Shown here in pieces: positions 23,915-33,656 of a DNA stretch of 64,000 nt; positions within the stretch are counted from its first letter, which is position 1; each line of letters begins with the position of its first letter. The translations under genes were made by a program, and so were the position numbers. The DNA lies in NCBI GenBank assembly GCA_951217055.1, contig OX578278.1:41513115-41577114 (forward strand), in the 5' to 3' direction. Under the pieces are notes generated by a model that was not told the DNA's origin, did not search any database, and saw only the letters and a program-made list of their open reading frames with translations. The DNA comes from Gerris lacustris (lineage: Eukaryota > Arthropoda > Insecta > Hemiptera > Gerridae).

Positions 23915-24800
23915 TCTTTTTAGGGTTTCGAGGTCATCCAAAAGACCCTTATGCTTTTGGTAGTTCGTCCGTCCGTCCGTCGCATCTTGGAGTATCTCCT
24001 GAACTACTGTAGCTAGATATTTGAAATTTGGTATATAAGTTAAACTTTTTTGCCCGAAAACAGAAACACTATTTTGGACCTAAACACTCAAAATTTCTGC
24101 AATCAGCGATCATTAGCGATTTGATCGCAATATTTAATATTTTTTGTAATTTATAAGTTGGATATCATTTTAAAAGGTATTAACATTTGGATTAAAAATA
24201 TATATCGCTTTTCCAAAATAGCGGCCATTTTACCCCCAAAAAATTAAAACCTAATGTCTGCGTTACCCCCATTAGGGCATGTCCTAAAAATAAGGCAAAA
24301 ATATAAATCCATGTAGTCCAGTGATATTTCCGGGAGTTGATAAAAAAAAGTCAAATATTAGAAATTTTAGGGGGCCGTAACTATGGAGCCCCAAACTTTT
24401 TATTTTTAGAAAATTTTAAGTTGGGTATCATGTTAAAAATATGCATTAAAATTTGGTACTCAAAGATATATCGCGTTTTCAAAATGGCGGCCATTTTACC
24501 CCCCAAATAATTAAAACCAAATAAAAATATAAACCCCCCCCCCCCCCCGCTACCCTTTTAGGATAGGTCCTAAAAATAGGGAAAAAATACAAAAATATAC
24601 ATCTCAGTGGTCCAATGATATTTCCGGGAGTTGATATAAAAAAAATCAAATTTTAGAAATTGTAGGAGGCCGTAAACTATGGAGACCCGAAATTTTTATT
24701 ATTTGAAAATGTTAAGTTGCGGGTACCATTTTAAAGGTATTGAAATTTGGTTCTCAAATATACCCCGCGGTTTCAAAATGGCGGTTATTTGACCCCTAAA
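23915..24800. repeat. Tandem repeat element, about 260-295 bp units
   Basis: The element opens with AGGGTTTCGAGGTCATCCAA and a GTCCGTCCGTCCGTCG tract. It then has three diverged units, each containing AAGTTG..ATCAT or equivalent, ATTAAAATTTGG-like, TATATCGC-like, and ATGGCGGCCATTTTACCCCC-like blocks (near 24221, 24486, 24780). ATATTTCCGGGAGTTGATA occurs twice. A 16-bp C-run lies at about 24533-24548. The same opening signature appears at 39100, where other tandem units follow, so the two loci look like members of one non-coding family, possibly Helitron-like. Confidence 0.7.
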
Positions 24801-25530
24801 AAACCAAATAATATTTCTAAAAGAGGACACTTCTGAATGTTGAACGCTGTGGAGAAGTCATACTCTATACTACGTATATGAGGAAGTGTAAAAGAATAAA
24901 CATGATATCCACTATCACTAATTGCTCTATACTTGATAAGTAAGTGAATCCACTTGTTCAAGGAAGCAATAGCGTAATAAACTATTAAAGTCAATAATTA
25001 CTGTCGAAACCACTGTTTTTAAATGTCATTTTATGACTTGAATGTGTCAATTTAGACCTGTTGTTTACTGTTTTCTGTAAAAGTAATTAATCTTTTTCTT
25101 TATAATACGGGATCTTTTTAGATCAATATAAGTGTTCTTGTTAAAAGGTATTTCTTGATTTTCGTGTAACTTTAACTATTGCAACAGGTTGACTGAACTT
25201 TCCTTCTACAATTTTTATCGACAAAAATCACAGTAGTTTTTTTTTAGGAAATACATTTTTACAGACTTTCATGTAATTGAGATAAGAACATTGTCCGGGG
25301 AATATCCGACATTTGCATTTACAAATAAATAATTTTTTCTTATTTAAAACTATTTTTAGCAATTATGAAAGTCGTTGATTTCATTTATCGCTTATATTAT
25401 ACAAAAATAAATTATAGTAATCTATAAATAATATACCTACATACAGGGAGACCCAGCTATAATGAATCATTTTACCATTTATCATTTTATTTTCTCTTAT
25501 ACGTGTAGTAAGGGAAGAATAGCATATAAT
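24801..25530. other. AT-rich sequence, no gene recognised
   Basis: No supported feature is seen in this stretch. Confidence 0.5.
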
Positions 25531-25534
25531 AAAG

Positions 25535-25745
25535 AAGATGTATTGTGATGGCACTAAGATTTGATTTTGATGTTGATGTGAACACGTTTAAGCCCTTGAA
25601 TCCAAAACTGTGTTTTTTTTTTGTTTTTTTTTAAGAAAATGGCTGTTTGTTGTCTGTGCAGATGTGTAGTGCCAAAAGTACTGGACTGATTTCGATAAAA
25701 TATGGCACACGTGTTTATTACACTCCACACCCTTAGGCGAAGTTG
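25535..25745 (-). repeat. CACAATACTTTCTC repeat family, diverged minus copy
   Basis: Plus-strand blocks GATGTATTGTGATGGCAC, GTGAACACGTTTAAGCCC and TTGTCTGTGCAGATGTGTAG match the reverse complement of the family, including the GTCTGCACAGACGAC region. Confidence 0.65.
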
Positions 25746-26115
25746 ATAAATGAATTTAACCTTCTCATTTGGGAGCGTTACTCCCAAAAACTCGAAATGA
25801 CAATACCAGTGAAAATACTCCAGTTTGCCGTAAATGGATGCTTCCAACACTTGATATCCCGATGTGTCATACCTTTAGAGATATTCATGCATTCACGTAT
25901 GAATTACCTATATGTGTTATTGTTATTTAATTTTAGACTAATAATATGGAAATTTAACTATTTTATGTGTTAAATCTCCAAACAACATAGTGATAATGTT
26001 AATCCTTTATTTTCTACTGTTATCTATGCTAAATACTTTTATGAAAAATTGTTATTTGAAAAATAATAATTAACATCTTTAAAATTGCTAATGATGACGG
26101 TATATCGACTTCACT

Positions 26116-26258
26116 GTGTCGGCCTGTGGCATGGCCATTGCAGCCGAAGAGGCCATGAAGCACTCTCTGGAGGAAAAGTACCCCGCAGTAGCAATAATGC
26201 AGGTTTATACTATATCACATTGGATTTTCAGCATTAACTGGAGTTATTCATTTCGTTC
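26116..26258 (+). other. Short coding-like stretch of unknown identity
   Basis: The frame SACGMAIAAEEAMKHSLEEK followed by YPAVAIMQ is markedly less AT-rich than its surroundings and ends at CAG|GTTTAT, a possible splice donor. No convincing acceptor is found just upstream. It could be a stray exon, a retropseudogene piece or part of the following LINE fragment. I do not recognise it. Confidence 0.3.
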
Positions 26259-26261
26259 TAA

Positions 26262-26427
26262 GGAAGACTGGGAGCAAGACAATCAAAATGCCCCCCTAAC
26301 TTTGAAAGATGTATGGTTGAGTGACGGTTCTCTCTCAGAAGGACTATCGGGAGCTGGAGTATTTTGCTCTGACCCACTACAAACTATTAGTAGGCATAGC
26401 CTTGGAAAAGATAATATTGGTCCATAA
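26262..26427 (+). pseudogene. LINE RNase H domain fragment
   Basis: The frame KEDWEQDNQNAPLTLKDVWL runs into SDGSLSEGLSGAGVFCSDP and RHSLGKDN. This is the start of the RNase H domain of I/R1-type LINEs, normally reading (Y/F)TDGSKT..G.GAG(V/I)..., in which the first Asp binds metal. Here the TDGSKT core is changed to SDGSLS. The fragment ends at a stop after about 55 residues, so it is a relic. Confidence 0.65.
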
Positions 26428-26456
26428 CAGGGGCTCTTTTCATCTTATGAAAAGAG
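26427..26456. repeat. Perfect short hairpin
   Basis: GGCTCTTTTCAT is followed after CTT by ATGAAAAGAGCC, a 12-bp perfect stem with a 3-nt loop. Function is unknown; it does not look like a bacterial-type terminator context. Confidence 0.6.
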
Positions 26457-28125
26457 CCTATGATAAGTTATGACGGGTCATTGTCATCAACAACAATTTT
26501 AGCTGCTGGACTTGTTTAAGCTGTCACCTGTCCGGAGAGGAATATGATACTCCTACTTCTACTCACCAACTAAGCTGCTGCAGACCTTTAGAATGCCAAT
26601 AGATCCCTTAGAAGAGTTTAAGGGACTGCCTCTGATAATTTTGACTTGTTCTACTCTGACTTTATGTGAATCGGTAAATCTGCTCAGAGTGTACATGGAT
26701 CAGGGAGAGAATTATCCAATCTAGGTATGCTCAATGGGCTACCTAAATAGTCAATGTTTCTAAGGTTTTAATTATTTATAAAGGAAAAATAGAATAAAGT
26801 AAAAAAATTATATTTATTAAATAAAAAATAGCTAACGAATTATAAGGAATTAATAACCATTATACGTTTTATAAAAACTACTAAAAGAATTACTTGTTTA
26901 GAATAAATACATTTTTTAATAAATAAAATTCAAAAAAATAATTCAAATTATAATATTGAGTTTTATACGTTGATTTCAAAAAGTGAATCAATAAATTAGG
27001 GTTTTATATTAAATATTATTTAACAATAAATATTATATAGGTATTAAAACCAAGTAATATATTTGGTTGATTTAATTAAATTTAAATAAACATGTTTCTT
27101 TTCCTTTTTATAAAAAAGTTCTTTTCTAAATAATAGTTTTATTATTTTTTTAAAATTTCATTTAAATTTATCATTGCTATAGTGAAATAATAAACAATTT
27201 ATTTGAGGTAGATCTTAAAATAAATAATAATAATAATTTACATAATTCAATCTAGTTAAAATTAACAATTATTTTCGGTTCAATTTACATGTTAATGTTT
27301 TACTGTGATTTATTTATTTAATTTTTTTTATTGATAAATTTTATTATTTCTATAATTCGATTTAAAAAAGAACAACAGACAGCATATTGATTTTTGCTTC
27401 CTTTTTACTAATTTATAATAATTGACTAAAATTAAATAAAATATTAGAATTAAATACATAAATCACAGTCAAATCTCTAGAACATATTACGACATAATTA
27501 CATGGTTTTTGTGTTTTAGTCAGTCTAGTTAGTGAAGAAGATTTTGTTGAATGGGTCTTGCTTCTTTTTGTCCGACATTGAACTTCTTTTAAACTGTATA
27601 TAATACTTTCCTTTCAATGTTGAATTATTGAAAATATAAATACAAATATTTACAGTATCATGTAAAATGGAAAAAATATATTAATTTGAGAATATTAAAA
27701 AATAATTTTGGACTATTGTTTTTTACAACATAATTTTTATTAAATTTAATAAATTGTCGTAAAGATTTATAGATATACAAAGTCCTAAAAAAGGGTAAAA
27801 TAATATGTTTCTTTAATGTAGTTTCTGATTTTGTATTTGGGATAATGTAGAATAAAATTAAAATTAATAACTAAAATTTATATGGCACATTGGAATTAAA
27901 GAAATAAAAAATAATATCAGATCGACTTAATATGGAACAATAATTGGTGAATAAATAAATAAATAATAACTAAAAATAAAATAAATGTATAAAAACAAGC
28001 TTGAATTATCTCTTACATCAGAAATCAGCCGGCAAGAAATCAAATAAATTTTTACGATTCTATCAGTATAAGTCATTCAAAAATTCATAATGAATTACGA
28101 GATTCTTTCTTGTAAAGAGATTAAT
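26457..28125. other. Extremely AT-rich sequence, no gene recognised
   Basis: No domain or repeat ends are seen. The right part (27700-28125) may be 3' untranslated or downstream sequence of the minus-strand cytochrome b5-like gene. The nearest minus-strand AATAAA-type signals (TTTATT on the plus strand) that I saw lie near 27731, so the transcript end is uncertain. Confidence 0.4.
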
Positions 28126-28127
28126 CA

Positions 28128-28335
28128 TACTTAGAGGTTGATACATCGGCTTGTAAGAGGATATATGAGCTTATAATATGATAGTTATCCTTATAAGAGG
28201 ATATATCAGCTTATAATATGATTAATCATGTATATAAGTGTAAAAATCAGCTTATAATATGATAATCATGCTTAAAAGAGAATAAATCAGCTTATAATAT
28301 GGTAATTCTTGCTAATAAGAGTATAAGTCAGCTAG
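28128..28335. repeat. Minisatellite, about 40-bp units
   Basis: The core CAGCTTATAATATGAT recurs near 28168, 28208, 28249 and 28289, at 40-41 bp spacing, with decayed units on either side. It starts about 95 bp beyond the stop codon of the cytochrome b5-like gene, so it may lie in its 3' untranslated region. Confidence 0.85.
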
Positions 28336-28429
28336 GTACTGGTTGTGACCAGATTCATTTGAGTATCACGTTCATCAGATCGTTAGTTTGGTTGCTTGCT
28401 ATGAAATCGTCGGTCGATGCGTCTGAATA

Positions 28430-29494
28430 TTACCAAAGTTTTGGAAGTTTCTCAGACTCCGGTAGGACACCCAGTCTCATGTGTGATAGAAGTCGAAGGC
28501 CCTCTTTGTTGTGACCAACCTCTAGGTAAGCGAAGGTAGCATCACGACCAGCACTTTCCATCAGTATCTCCATTCCACCAGGATGCTATAACAAGGAGAA
28601 TTTTTAATTAGTTAGATTAGTTTAAGGCTATAGATTCTTATAAATTATTAAATTAAAATATAGCTACATCTAAAACATTTCTTTGTGGATACTAAATGCT
28701 GAATGTAAATATATACGTATAAATCATATACGATTTTCGATTTTTTAGTCGTTTAAAGATGTCAATCATAAATAAGTTAGAGTTTCATTGACATCGCTTG
28801 GCATTTTGCGAAAAACAAGAAGCGCCCTTATAAGAAAAAGGTACCAAACTTTGTATTGTGATGATTGAAATTGAAAATTGTATATTTGAAATTTCTTTTC
28901 TTACCATGGATATAAATGGAGTCAAATCGTAGACTTCATTGAATAAGATAACCCAACAGTTTTCGACACAGTCATGCTTAGCAACTTCAGCCAAGCTAAT
29001 CTCCTTGTCTGTCTGTTTGCAGCAGTTCACCTCCCATTCTTGGGGTACCATTCTATAAACAAACAAGAAAAAAAAATTGTTAGACAACATTTTTTTAAAA
29101 GTTTATCAATTTAAAAGAAAATTTTCGATGTTTATGTAAATTTTATAATTGACTTAGTTATTATTATAATTTTTTTTTCATAGAAAAACTGTAACACTAT
29201 TTTAAGAAAAGTGACGATGTTTATGAATATTTTAAAATTTTCATATTCATTTCCTTTTTGATAAAGCTATAAATTGAGCATATGAAAAAATGTCATAATT
29301 AAAATATAATATGTATTTAAATTTGAATATAATAATATATTTAATTATAATAATATATTATATTTAAAATATATAAATAACTTTTAAGCATTTTTCATAA
29401 AAATAAATAAATAAGTAGTTGTTATATAATAATAGAACAATTATAATTATTTAAAAGAAATATAGACTTACTTAGCAAAGTTGTTTGGTGCCAT
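28430..29494 (-). CDS. Cytochrome b5-like heme protein, 3 exons, 108 aa
   Basis: Exons on the minus strand are 29494-29472 (start codon, 23 nt), 29052-28905 (148 nt) and 28585-28430 (156 nt, ending in TAA). Introns of 419 and 319 bp have GTAAGT/GTAAGA donors and TATAG acceptors. Intron 1 is phase 2. Intron 2 is phase 0 and lies immediately before the HPGG motif. The protein is a single cytochrome b5 heme-binding domain (about residues 25-100): KEISLAEVAKH, CWVILFNEVYDLTPFISM, HPGG, SAGRDATFAYLEVGH. His58 (HPGG) and His82 (VGH) are 24 residues apart, as in classic cytochrome b5 axial ligands. The family carries electrons to membrane desaturases, P450s or reductases. There is no C-terminal transmembrane anchor, so this one is probably soluble. 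The start has a good context (purine at -3, G at +4). No frameshift or stop was seen, so it looks functional. Confidence 0.92.
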
Positions 29495-29535
29495 TGCTGT
29501 TTTGTTTTTTTGTTTCTTCGAAGATCGACAAGAAA

Positions 29536-29549
29536 TAAACACTGATTAA
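29536..29549 (-). promoter_or_regulatory. Possible initiator of the cytochrome b5-like gene
   Basis: On the minus strand ATCAGTGTT at about 29545-29538 resembles the arthropod initiator (TCAGT) and lies about 50 bp upstream of the start codon. No clear TATA box is seen about 30 bp further upstream. This is tentative. Confidence 0.2.
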
Positions 29550-29749
29550 GATGCAGATGTAAACTTAACTTCGAAACAATGGTTAATATTAAATTATTTA
29601 AACACCGGTTATTATTTAAAACAATATAATCCGCTCAAAGATTAAAGATTAATAACTTATATGCAGTTGCTTTGTGGTTAATTATTATTATTAATTAAAT
29701 AGAGGATTTGATATAAAAGAGCACAGTAAAGGGGGGTGTTAAAGGGATA

Positions 29750-30125
29750 GGTAGGGGTGAGTGGTCAGGTAGTGACTGTGATGGTCAGAGCGCTACTTGG
29801 TTCTTAAATAGTAGCTATAGGGGGCTCGTCTCGTGCCATTCATTACGCGATTTATTCGGTCAGAAGTCTATAATAACTCCCCCACCATGACTCTGACGTT
29901 AACCCTCCGTTAAGCGACTTACTCTATGCAATCACCTGGATTTTCCGGGCCTTTCCACTCAATTAAGTAATTTTGTGTCCTTTTTTCCTCCAGATATTCC
30001 TGAGAATGCTTGGTGGCTAAGAATTTTCGTAACAAAATCACTAGGAAGTTTACATCAATAAAATATAAATAAAAGTAAAATTATAACAAACTTATACAAA
30101 CAAAATCACACACACACACATACAT
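29750..30125 (-). pseudogene. Chromodomain-like coding fragment, copy 1
   Basis: Read on the minus strand, a possible acceptor (CTTCCTAG) near 30050 is followed by DFVTKILSHQAF and, after a one-base frame change, EYLEEKRTQNYLIEWKGPEN. NYLIEWKG is the signature core of chromodomains (YLVKWKGY type), which bind methylated histone tails or occur at the end of some Gypsy integrases. A stop follows soon after. The block continues into non-coding sequence with GAGCCCCCTATAGCTAC, TATTTAAGAACC and CTCTGACCATCACAGTCAC. A second copy, inverted, lies at 63690-64000 with the same features. It may be a duplicated exon of a chromodomain gene or the end of a chromovirus-type LTR element. The coding assignment is by eye. 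Confidence 0.5.
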
Positions 30126-30470
30126 ATATAAAAGTTTTATTTTTATGAATATTTATGTTCATCTTTTTCAACACCTTTTTTTTTATCTTATTGATTTTTA
30201 GTCCAGTAAATATATCGCCAATGGGGGAGGGGGGGTTCACTTGCAAGAGGTCCGGTAGTTCTGATTTATTTTTAGGTTCAGGTCCAGCGGAACCCAAAAA
30301 CCATAATATTTTCGATTACTTTCAAGGTTTAAGCAGGTTTATTTGTTACATTTTTCACTTATCAAGATATACATCGTTAAATAGTTTTGTATTATCTTGA
30401 AATTATATGGGATTACCAGTTACACTTTTATGACTATTCTATGTGTATTTATTTTCATATAATATGTATA
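30126..30470. other. AT-rich sequence with (CA)n at left edge
   Basis: A short CA tract (about 30107-30119) marks the limit of the chromodomain-like repeat. Beyond it I see no supported feature. Confidence 0.45.
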
Positions 30471-30472
30471 AA

Positions 30473-30565
30473 GAGAAAGTATTGTGATGGATAATTTCGA
30501 CGATTTTGATTATAGAACATTTTAAAGCGTTCTATATCAATTTCAGTAGAGATGAATAATTACTT
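30473..30565 (-). repeat. CACAATACTTTCTC repeat family, short minus copy
   Basis: The plus strand reads AAAGAGAAAGTATTGTGATGG and TTTCGACGATTTTGATTA, the reverse complement of the family 3' end. Confidence 0.7.
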
Positions 30566-30619
30566 ATGTTGTTTTCATTGGAAATGTCTAGTTTTTTACT
30601 AATTTTTTTTTGGTGTAAC

Positions 30620-32875
30620 CCAACATGAACAAGAGCTTCATGATAGAAGGATCAACATTGTTCTAATAAATGAAACACACTTTACAACACACTCAACCTT
30701 TCACATACGAGACTACAGAACGTGCAGAATTGACCATCCAAATAACACCGCACAGGAGGGGTAGTGTGATCCTAATTAGAAATTCTCTTTCCCACTGCCT
30801 ACATCCAATAACTCCTACCGAATCAATCCAGTTTACTTCTATAACCCTTAATTCCTTCCCACAAGATTTCACAATTTCCTCTGTTTATTGTTCTCCCAGT
30901 AAACCCGTTACCCATCAGAATTTTGCTTCCTTATTCCAGCCCTTTAGCTCCATGTTCATAGCCGGTGGGGACTATAACGCTATGACGCGGGTACAGAACT
31001 ATTAATCCTCATGGCATCAATTTCCTTCCTCCCAGTTATTTATTTCCTCTACACACCAAATTCATTTACCTACTAGCCTTCTGATCCAAACAAACTGCCT
31101 AATATTCTAGATTACTTCATTACCTCCCCAATCACCCATCTCCATCCTCACCTTCTTTTCTCACAAACCTTCACGATATTTTCTTAGATCACAGTGCTGT
31201 GCTTCTAGTCCATTGGTTCCCAAAGTGGGGGGGGCGCCCCCCCAAGGGGGGCGTAAAGACAAGTCAAGGGGGGCGTGGGACCTCGAGATCGAGATAGCTT
31301 TGCCGGCCGAACGTCTAATGTGAAAAATCTTTTTCAGTACTTGTTGCAATAAAAACAAAGAATCGGGGCAAACTTGATGTTGCTAATGATTTTTGTGTCC
31401 ACTTTCTAATGCTCATATCCAAGACTAGGGAATCTTGTAAAAAAAAGGCAAGCTCATCCATCTCACTGATATATCTTGTCTCTTACTTGTTCAGTTTAAA
31501 TTGCAACTTGTAATGTTATAAAAAATTGTAATAAAAATAAATGTATGGTTATTCAATGTAATACTTGTTTCTTTAATTTTTTTCATTACCACATAAAATT
31601 GTGTAAGGGGGGGGGGCGTCAGAAGTTTTATTCTTGACTGTAGGGGGCGTAGTAAAAAAACTTTGGGAACTACTGTTCTAGTCCTTGAACTTCGTCCTTC
31701 TCCCCTCTGTCTAAAACCAACCCTAATCAATGGACATTGAACTTGACCTTAAAATATTTTTAAAAACACCGGAAGAAATTGACTTAAGTGTGCAAATTTT
31801 GACTGAGACGATAGTGGGGTGCGAGTGGGGCTCTACAACTCCTTAGTGGTGCTGAAAAAACAGCAATCGTGGCCCCTTTCCTTTCCCACCATTTTTTTCT
31901 AAATCCAAATCATTAAATTCAGATCATTAAAAACATTATCCCAAATCATCAGTTAGGTTTCCGATCCCTCTACTCAACAGGTCAATATTGCCACAGAGTT
32001 GTTGATGATTTCCTCCTCCCTTGGACAGAAAAAGTACTGTTCGGCTGCCTTCCTTGATGAAGCCCAGGATTTGGCAAGTCGGCTTACTTTGAAAGCTTTT
32101 CTCTTGACTCAAATCCTTTCTAGAAAAACGTTCCTACCATATATCCTAAAATCTTCCCCTTCTTCGATTTATTCTGTTAAAGCAGATGTACCCCAGGAAG
32201 CATCCTTGGTCTAATCCATTTACATCTCTGATATTCCAAAACTTCCAAACACCTCGTTCGCATCCTTTGCCGATGATAAATGCATATTATCGTCTCACAA
32301 ATCCTCCAAAACGATGATTCTGATCAAGAACAACATCCTTCACTTCTAGAATCATGGCTAAAAAAACTTTCATTTTAAGACATGGCAACTGTGAACCTGT
32401 ATTCCTAAACGAAACTCCTATTACACACTCAAACACTACCATGGATTACACCTTACAAGGGCGTATCACACAAAACACAAACGAGAAGACTGCAACAGAC
32501 GTTACAAACTTTTATAAAGACTCCAACGTCTACAGTCAACATGCATAACAAATTACTCATCTGCAACACTATAATTATGCCCATACTCTCATAATGCATT
32601 GAACTTTGGGTTGCCGCAATCGTTCCAACTATCGCATCCAACCCCTCCTAAGAAGACTAGCCAAAACCCCTTTCTAGGTTTCCAACCTTTTCCTTCACAG
32701 AAGCCTTTAAGTCCCATTCATCCGTGGCCTAGCCTCCTCCCGAAACAATCTTTCCATGACTCCATACCCCATCATCCTAACAATTTACAATTTATTCTAC
32801 ACCCAATCCTTTCCATTTATTCCACCAGAGTCTCTTCGACGCCTAAAAGAAGCAGTGAGCCAATGACTAATTAAC
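30620..32875 (+). pseudogene. CR1/Jockey-type LINE ORF2 remnant, split by a MITE
   Basis: The endonuclease part reads NIVLINETHFTTHSTFHIRD (the ETH motif) and later SMFIAGGDYNAM (GGDFNA-type catalytic motif), up to about 31200. After the inserted element (31211-31675), RT motifs appear: HQLGFRSLYSTGQYCHRVVD, SAAFLDEAQD (for AVFLDV.QAFD), the VPQEAS block (VPQGSVLGP) and SFASFADDKCILS, which retains the FADD catalytic aspartates. The C-terminal end is RRLAKTPF and [12 protein letters not shown] near 32860. The order is complete from endonuclease to C-terminus, but there are many stops and frameshifts. A (TA)n tract follows the 3' end. Confidence 0.85.
31211..31675. mobile_element. hAT-type MITE, 465 bp, inside the LINE
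   Basis: The left end is CATTGGTTCCCAAAGTGGGG and the right end in reverse complement is CAGTAGTTCCCAAAG. The exact 8-bp duplication TTCTAGTC lies at 31203-31210 and 31676-31683. GGGGGCG-rich blocks sit inside both ends. It interrupts the LINE between its endonuclease and RT regions, so it is younger than the LINE insertion. Confidence 0.92.
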
Positions 32876-32910
32876 CAATTAACGTAAAACAAAAATATAT
32901 ATACAATGTA

Positions 32911-33142
<232 letters not shown>

Positions 33143-33557
33143 CAGTATGTCCACGGATTGAGTTGCCTATACGTGTAAATTCCAAAAAACTTCAATTTTC
33201 GAAGAAAAATTTCTCTTCATAAAATCTCCTGCTTGTTCTTAAATGAAGATTTATGATATTACTTTTTGTTCAAAATGTACCCTGTACCCAGAAAGTACAA
33301 TTTCCTAAAAGTTTCTTCTATTTAAAAGAAATTATAAAGAATACTTTTTTCTCGAATAGTCGAAATTTGGGCCGGTTTCCTCTTGTACGTTTTTAGGAAA
33401 TTGTACTTTCTGGGTACAGAGTACATTTTGAACAAAAAGTAATACTATAAATCTTCATTTAAGAACAAGCAGGAGATATTATGAAGAGAGACTTTTCTTC
33501 GAAATTGAAATTTTTTGGAATTTATACGTATAGGCAACTCAATCCGTGGACACACTG
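33143..33557. mobile_element. Foldback MITE (Tc1/mariner-type), 415 bp
   Basis: The ends are CAGTATGTCCACGGATTGAG and, in reverse complement, CAGTGTGTCCACGGATTGAG, with TA on each side inside a TA microsatellite. Arms of about 170 bp pair inward (GTTGCCTATACGTGTAAATT against AATTTATACGTATAGGCAAC; TTGTTCTTAAATGAAGATTT against its complement). It has no coding capacity. TA target use and CAGT-starting ends fit Tc1/mariner-derived MITEs. Confidence 0.9.

Positions 33558-33656
<99 letters not shown>
33558..33656. repeat. (TA)n microsatellite, right part
   Basis: About 95 bp of uninterrupted TA directly abutting the MITE. It probably forms one tract with 32911-33142. Confidence 0.97.

Noticed and set aside
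25554..25973. Open frames on both strands
   Set aside because: Left part falls in a minus copy of the CACAATACTTTCTC repeat family, and the rest has no domain.
28128..28335. CRISPR-like regular spacing
   Set aside because: The 40-bp periodic units are degenerate AT-rich minisatellite repeats with no unique spacers, in a eukaryotic sequence.
28785..29090. Single-exon 101-residue minus-strand frame
   Set aside because: Only its middle (29052-28905) is real coding sequence. The ends read into introns with clear GT-AG signals, so the spliced model replaces it.
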